A stretch of DNA of 8,254 nucleotides from Deltaproteobacteria bacterium (lineage in GTDB: Bacteria > Bdellovibrionota > FAC87 > UBA2466), in the NCBI GenBank assembly GCA_013205415.1, contig JABMMY010000131.1, positions 1-8,254 on the forward strand, given 5' to 3'. Shown one piece after another: positions 5,968 through 8,254 of the stretch (its first letter is position 1; the number at the start of each line of letters is the position of its first letter). Under the pieces are notes generated by a model. It saw only the letters and a list, made by a program, of their open reading frames with translations. It did not search any database and was not told where the DNA came from. The translations under genes were made by a program, and so were the position numbers.

Positions 5968-6003
5968 GGCTAGAGTTTAAATTTAAAAACTTTAGCCTTT
6001 TTT
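5968..6003 (+). terminator. Intrinsic terminator after the secreted protein gene
   Basis: GGCTAGAGTTT (5968-5978) pairs with AAACTTTAGCC (5987-5997), an 11-bp stem with one G-T pair and an 8-base loop, followed by six T residues. It begins 37 bases after the stop codon of the secreted protein gene. Its right arm overlaps the last codons and stop of the convergent hydrolase gene. On the minus strand the same hairpin has a weaker T-rich follow-up, so it may also work poorly in that direction. Confidence 0.8.
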
Positions 6004-7239
6004 ATTTGTGTACAGAGGAATGGCCCATTTAGTTTTTACTTCATTCTCTATCTTGAATTTCAAAAGGGTTGAAGGCCCTCTATTTTTATCTCTAGTTAAA
6101 AACTCTATCACTCTTCTTCTAGCGTATATCGCAGACGGAGTCCGATAAAAATAATCAAAACCATGGGTGGACCAACGCAGCTCCTCTACCTCCACGGGTC
6201 GTCCCAGCTCTTTTAAGCGAGTCGCAAGGCTACGCGTGTGATAACTTGAAACTAGTTCATCTCCTTTACCGTGAATGAGTAGGTGCTTAGGAGCTGCAGC
6301 ATCCACCTGAAAAAAGGGGGATGCGCTTTTATAAAAATCTCTTGTCTCCTCGGTAAGATCTTTTCCTAAATAGGTGCCGATGGAAATTTTACCGTCAATA
6401 ATATGCCATGGTTTTGAGGTCTCAACTCCCCAAATCAAATCTGCAGGAGCGTAAAGAGAGATGATTCCCTTGATAGGATGCCCCCGTTTCACATCGCTTA
6501 GGGCCGCCATTTCAGCAATTTGTCCTCCTGCCGAACGGCCCATCAAGTAAATTCGTTTCGGATCAATATTCCAACGGTCGGCATCTTTAATGAGAAATTC
6601 TGTCGCCGCCACGACGTCGTCAACCGCTCCAGGAAAATGGGTAGCGGGGGCCAAACGATAACTGATAGCCGCCACATGAAAGCCCGCATCGGCTAAAAAA
6701 TAGTTGAGTTCAGAAAGATCCTTTCTGTTCCCTCGGGCCCAGCTCCCACCGTAAACCATTACGACCAAAGGGCGCAGACCGTTCTTCTGAGATGCTTTAT
6801 AAAAATCGATAGGAAGCTCACTCCCTGCGTGCTGGAAGGGTAGCGTTTCGATAGCGACCTCAGGTAGGGCCGAGGGGAAAAAGAGGTCCCAAAGAGTTAG
6901 GTGTTCGGAGGTTTCTGGCACCTCCGTCCCCGTTTTGGTCGCGGTTTCTTGCACCTCCGTCCCCGTTTTGCCCGTTTCAGACGAGGGGATGGGGTGGGTT
7001 AGGATGTCGATGAGGGGGAGAAAAAAAATGAGGGTTGCGGTGGATAAAAGTATCGTTTGAGGGAAAGAGGGCCTTCGGGTGAAAAGTGCGTGGATAGTAA
7101 AAATAAACCCTACCAAACCCAAGCAATGTCCCCATTCCGTCACTAATAATTTAACCATCCATCCCCAACTAAAAATGGCGGGAAGCACGACCAATAATGA
7201 CAAAGAAAAAAATATAGAAACAAAAATAGTAAAAGGCAT
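5992..7239 (-). CDS. Membrane-anchored alpha/beta hydrolase (BD-FAE/esterase-lipase type)
   Basis: The C-terminal part (about residues 130-385, counted from the upstream GTG) is an alpha/beta hydrolase of the carboxylesterase/BD-FAE type. It has the oxyanion motif YGGSW (164-168), the nucleophile elbow GRSAGG with Ser237, Asp328 in GKGDEL and His360 in STHGF. It should cleave carboxylic esters; the substrate is unknown. The N-terminal 85 residues hold three hydrophobic segments (about 5-25, 38-53 and 63-80), so the enzyme is anchored in the inner membrane. Residues 91-112, in the linker before the catalytic domain, are an 11-residue duplication, KTGTEV followed by variable residues, encoded by the dispersed AAACGGGGAC repeat. 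The ATG at 7237-7239 is preferred over the adjacent GTG at 7240-7242, because AGAGG lies six bases before it; product 415 residues. Confidence 0.85.
   Translation of the reverse strand: MPFTIFVSIFFSLSLLVVLPAIFSWGWMVKLLVTEWGHCLGLVGFIFTIHALFTRRPSFPQTILLSTATLIFFLPLIDILTHPIPSSETGKTGTEVQETATKTGTEVPETSEHLTLWDLFFPSALPEVAIETLPFQHAGSELPIDFYKASQKNGLRPLVVMVYGGSWARGNRKDLSELNYFLADAGFHVAAISYRLAPATHFPGAVDDVVAATEFLIKDADRWNIDPKRIYLMGRSAGGQIAEMAALSDVKRGHPIKGIISLYAPADLIWGVETSKPWHIIDGKISIGTYLGKDLTEETRDFYKSASPFFQVDAAAPKHLLIHGKGDELVSSYHTRSLATRLKELGRPVEVEELRWSTHGFDYFYRTPSAIYARRRVIEFLTRDKNRGPSTLLKFKIENEVKTKWAIPLYTNKKG
6911..6976 (-). repeat. In-frame 33-bp duplication carrying the AAACGGGGAC repeat
   Basis: Two 33-bp units (6911-6943 and 6944-6976) each contain the identical 20-mer gcacctccgtccccgttttg, at 6918-6937 and 6951-6970. 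Because 33 is eleven codons, the duplication adds KTGTEVQETAT and KTGTEVPETSE without shifting the frame. The 15-base core is shared with the repeat after the yecM-like gene at the left of the window. This points to insertion of a mobile repeat into a tolerant linker. Confidence 0.75.
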
Positions 7240-7275
7240 CACTCACCTCTTTTAAAATAATAAAACTGTTTGTCT

Positions 7276-7281
7276 ATTATA
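7276..7281 (-). promoter_or_regulatory. -10 element for the hydrolase gene
   Basis: The minus strand reads a perfect TATAAT here, 34 bases before the hydrolase ATG with AGAGG between them. No good -35 sits at 17 bases (GATGAA is the nearest), so the promoter may be weak or activator-dependent. Confidence 0.4.
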
Positions 7282-7473
7282 TCCGCATTTCTCTCTAATT
7301 CATCCCACCCTCAAATATCGCAACCCTCTTTTCCAAGGGCTGAAAATTGCTAAATGACGCAATTTGTCCGACACCACAACCCTTTTTTGCTGCTGGAGCA
7401 GCCTAAATTAAATGGCAAACTCTTTGCACATTTCAATTCAGCAAGAGAAAGAAACTATCGATTTGGAAAGGTT

Positions 7474-7881
7474 ATGAACTCAAAATTAAAATTTGCCATG
7501 GGATTTTTAGTTTTATCCACCGTGCTTTATCGAATTATTTTTAATGACTCCATCGCCTCAAACTTTGAAACCCCTTCAGGCTACTCAGCTCCCCAATCTA
7601 TCGCTGAAATAGAAAAAGAGGAGGAGCGTCAGTTTAAAAAGGCTCTGAGTGAAGCCACTCCGCCAGAAATCATAGTCCCTAGCAGCTCTCAAAAAGAGGG
7701 TGTCGCCACCCCTGCCCTCTCTATGGCTAAGAAGGCCCTTAAGCTAACTAGAAATTTATCTGTAAAAAGAATTCAGAAAAGAAGATTGGCAAAACTTGAA
7801 AAGAAAACTAAAAATCTCTCGGCTATCACATTCCCTAAAACATCAGAAAAAGGTAGTAGGCCCTCAAAACATAGATTGTAA
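7474..7881 (+). CDS. Small basic membrane-anchored protein of unknown function
   Basis: I do not recognise a family. An in-frame ATG exists at 7354, but the start at 7474 is preferred: GGAAAGG lies just before it, and it places the hydrophobic segment FAMGFLVLSTVLYRIIF (residues 7-23) at the N terminus after the basic MNSKLK. The 40 residues upstream look non-export-like and may be untranslated leader. From 7474 the product is 135 residues: a signal anchor or uncleaved signal, an acidic coil (IAEIEKEEERQFKKALSEA), a Pro/Ser-rich stretch, then a strongly basic tail with many Lys and Arg (KKALKLTRNLSVKRIQKRR onward). The tail could face the periplasm and bind an anionic polymer such as peptidoglycan, LPS or nucleic acid; that is inference. 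It is divergent from the hydrolase and ends 8 bp before the convergent barrel gene. Confidence 0.55.
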   Translation: MNSKLKFAMGFLVLSTVLYRIIFNDSIASNFETPSGYSAPQSIAEIEKEEERQFKKALSEATPPEIIVPSSSQKEGVATPALSMAKKALKLTRNLSVKRIQKRRLAKLEKKTKNLSAITFPKTSEKGSRPSKHRL

Positions 7882-7889
7882 TCGGCCGC

Positions 7890-8254
7890 CTAAATAGAGA
7901 ATAAAAACCCAGATAAGAAACTCAACTGACGAAGTTTAATAGATGAAACGGCACCGATCGTAGTATCTAAATTATTTAATTGAGTAGAGTAACGAAGATT
8001 TAAGAAAAAATTCATCTTACTAGAAAAAACATATTCTCCGCCAAGGCCAAGGTCGGCAGCAATTAACGTTGATTTTGTGGTCGAACTTTTATCGGTTGAA
8101 ACTCCCGCTAATTCCCTTTTTGCGTCCGTACGAAACCCTAAACTAGGACCGGCAAAGGCTGCTAAAGAAAACTTTTCATTTATCGGATGGCTGTATTTTA
8201 ATAACACCGGAATTTTAATGTAACTATATTTTAGCGTCGCAGCCCCCTCTTGAT
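7890..8254 (-). CDS. Outer-membrane beta-barrel protein, 3' part (runs off the window)
   Basis: Only the C-terminal part is in the window. The frame stays open from the right edge, so the GTG at 8205-8207 is not the real start. Reading in from the edge gives EGAATLKYSYIKIPVLLKYS, then HPINEKFSLAAFAGPSLGF, the strand pattern of PorT/OMP_b-brl_2 type barrels (compare YIEIPLLLKY...FAGPSLGY). Further amphipathic strands follow (ADLGLGGEYVFS, FFLNLRYSTQL), and the protein ends FLSGFLFSI, a terminal strand ending in a hydrophobic residue. The full protein would be an 8-stranded outer-membrane barrel with an N-terminal signal peptide beyond the edge. Its role is unknown; the family is mostly described as porin-like or surface proteins. 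Confidence 0.78.
   Translation of the reverse strand, partial: QEGAATLKYSYIKIPVLLKYSHPINEKFSLAAFAGPSLGFRTDAKRELAGVSTDKSSTTKSTLIAADLGLGGEYVFSSKMNFFLNLRYSTQLNNLDTTIGAVSSIKLRQLSFLSGFLFSI

Noticed and set aside
7383..7402. GCTGC-TGGA-GCAGC hairpin with T6 as a terminator
   Set aside because: The T-tract comes before the hairpin on the plus strand, and the minus strand would give an A-tract after it. Neither orientation fits an intrinsic terminator.
8205..8207. GTG as the start of the outer-membrane barrel gene
   Set aside because: The frame continues open to the window edge with family-typical strand sequence (YIKIPVLLKYS), so this GTG encodes an internal Val.
1..8254. CRISPR array, tRNA, rRNA, prophage or defence-system genes
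   Set aside because: No regularly spaced repeats, cloverleaf-like sequence, integrase, nuclease or helicase motifs were found on either strand.

Overview
The window looks like chromosomal DNA of a Gram-negative, diderm bacterium with fairly AT-rich DNA. The evidence is an LPS core heptosyltransferase (waaF), a MlaC-type periplasmic lipid carrier, a partial outer-membrane beta-barrel protein and several proteins with export signals. The mix of these genes with a class III/Flp-like mini-pilin, a CPBP intramembrane protease and a Gly/Pro/Cys-rich secreted protein suggests a predatory or deltaproteobacterium-like lineage such as Bdellovibrionota, but that is inference from gene style and not proven here. 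No tRNA, rRNA, CRISPR array, integrase or transposase gene was seen.

Layout. Positions 1-172 hold no gene, but carry a tandemly duplicated 16-bp GC-rich repeat directly after the first gene. Positions 173-2343 are a compact minus-strand operon read in the order waaF, mlaC-like, yecM-like, with gaps of 30 and 2 bp. A short divergent region (2344-2432) separates it from a plus-strand operon at 2433-3791: a YbgC-like acyl-CoA thioesterase, a CPBP glutamic intramembrane protease overlapping it by 8 nt, and a 61-residue class III/Flp-like pilin 11 nt further on. A 415-bp non-coding region follows, with an inverted repeat and a possible sigma-54 promoter. It leads into a 574-residue secreted protein (4207-5931) with a Cys-containing N-terminal part, a Gln/Thr/Pro linker, a Gly/Cys-rich centre and a collagen-like Gly-X-Pro tail. 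Its strong terminator overlaps the 3' end of a convergent membrane-anchored alpha/beta hydrolase (5992-7239, minus). A divergent small basic membrane-anchored protein (about 7474-7881, plus) then converges on an outer-membrane beta-barrel gene that runs off the right edge (7890-8254, minus).

The common theme is the cell envelope: LPS core synthesis, phospholipid carriage, an outer-membrane barrel, a pilin-like subunit, a membrane protease and a secreted low-complexity protein. The observations most worth following up are a dispersed AAACGGGGAC repeat present both after yecM and, in frame, inside the hydrolase gene; an A7G8 homopolymer in the middle of waaF that could act as a phase-variation switch; the multi-region secreted Gly/Cys/collagen-like protein; and the pilin-protease-thioesterase operon.
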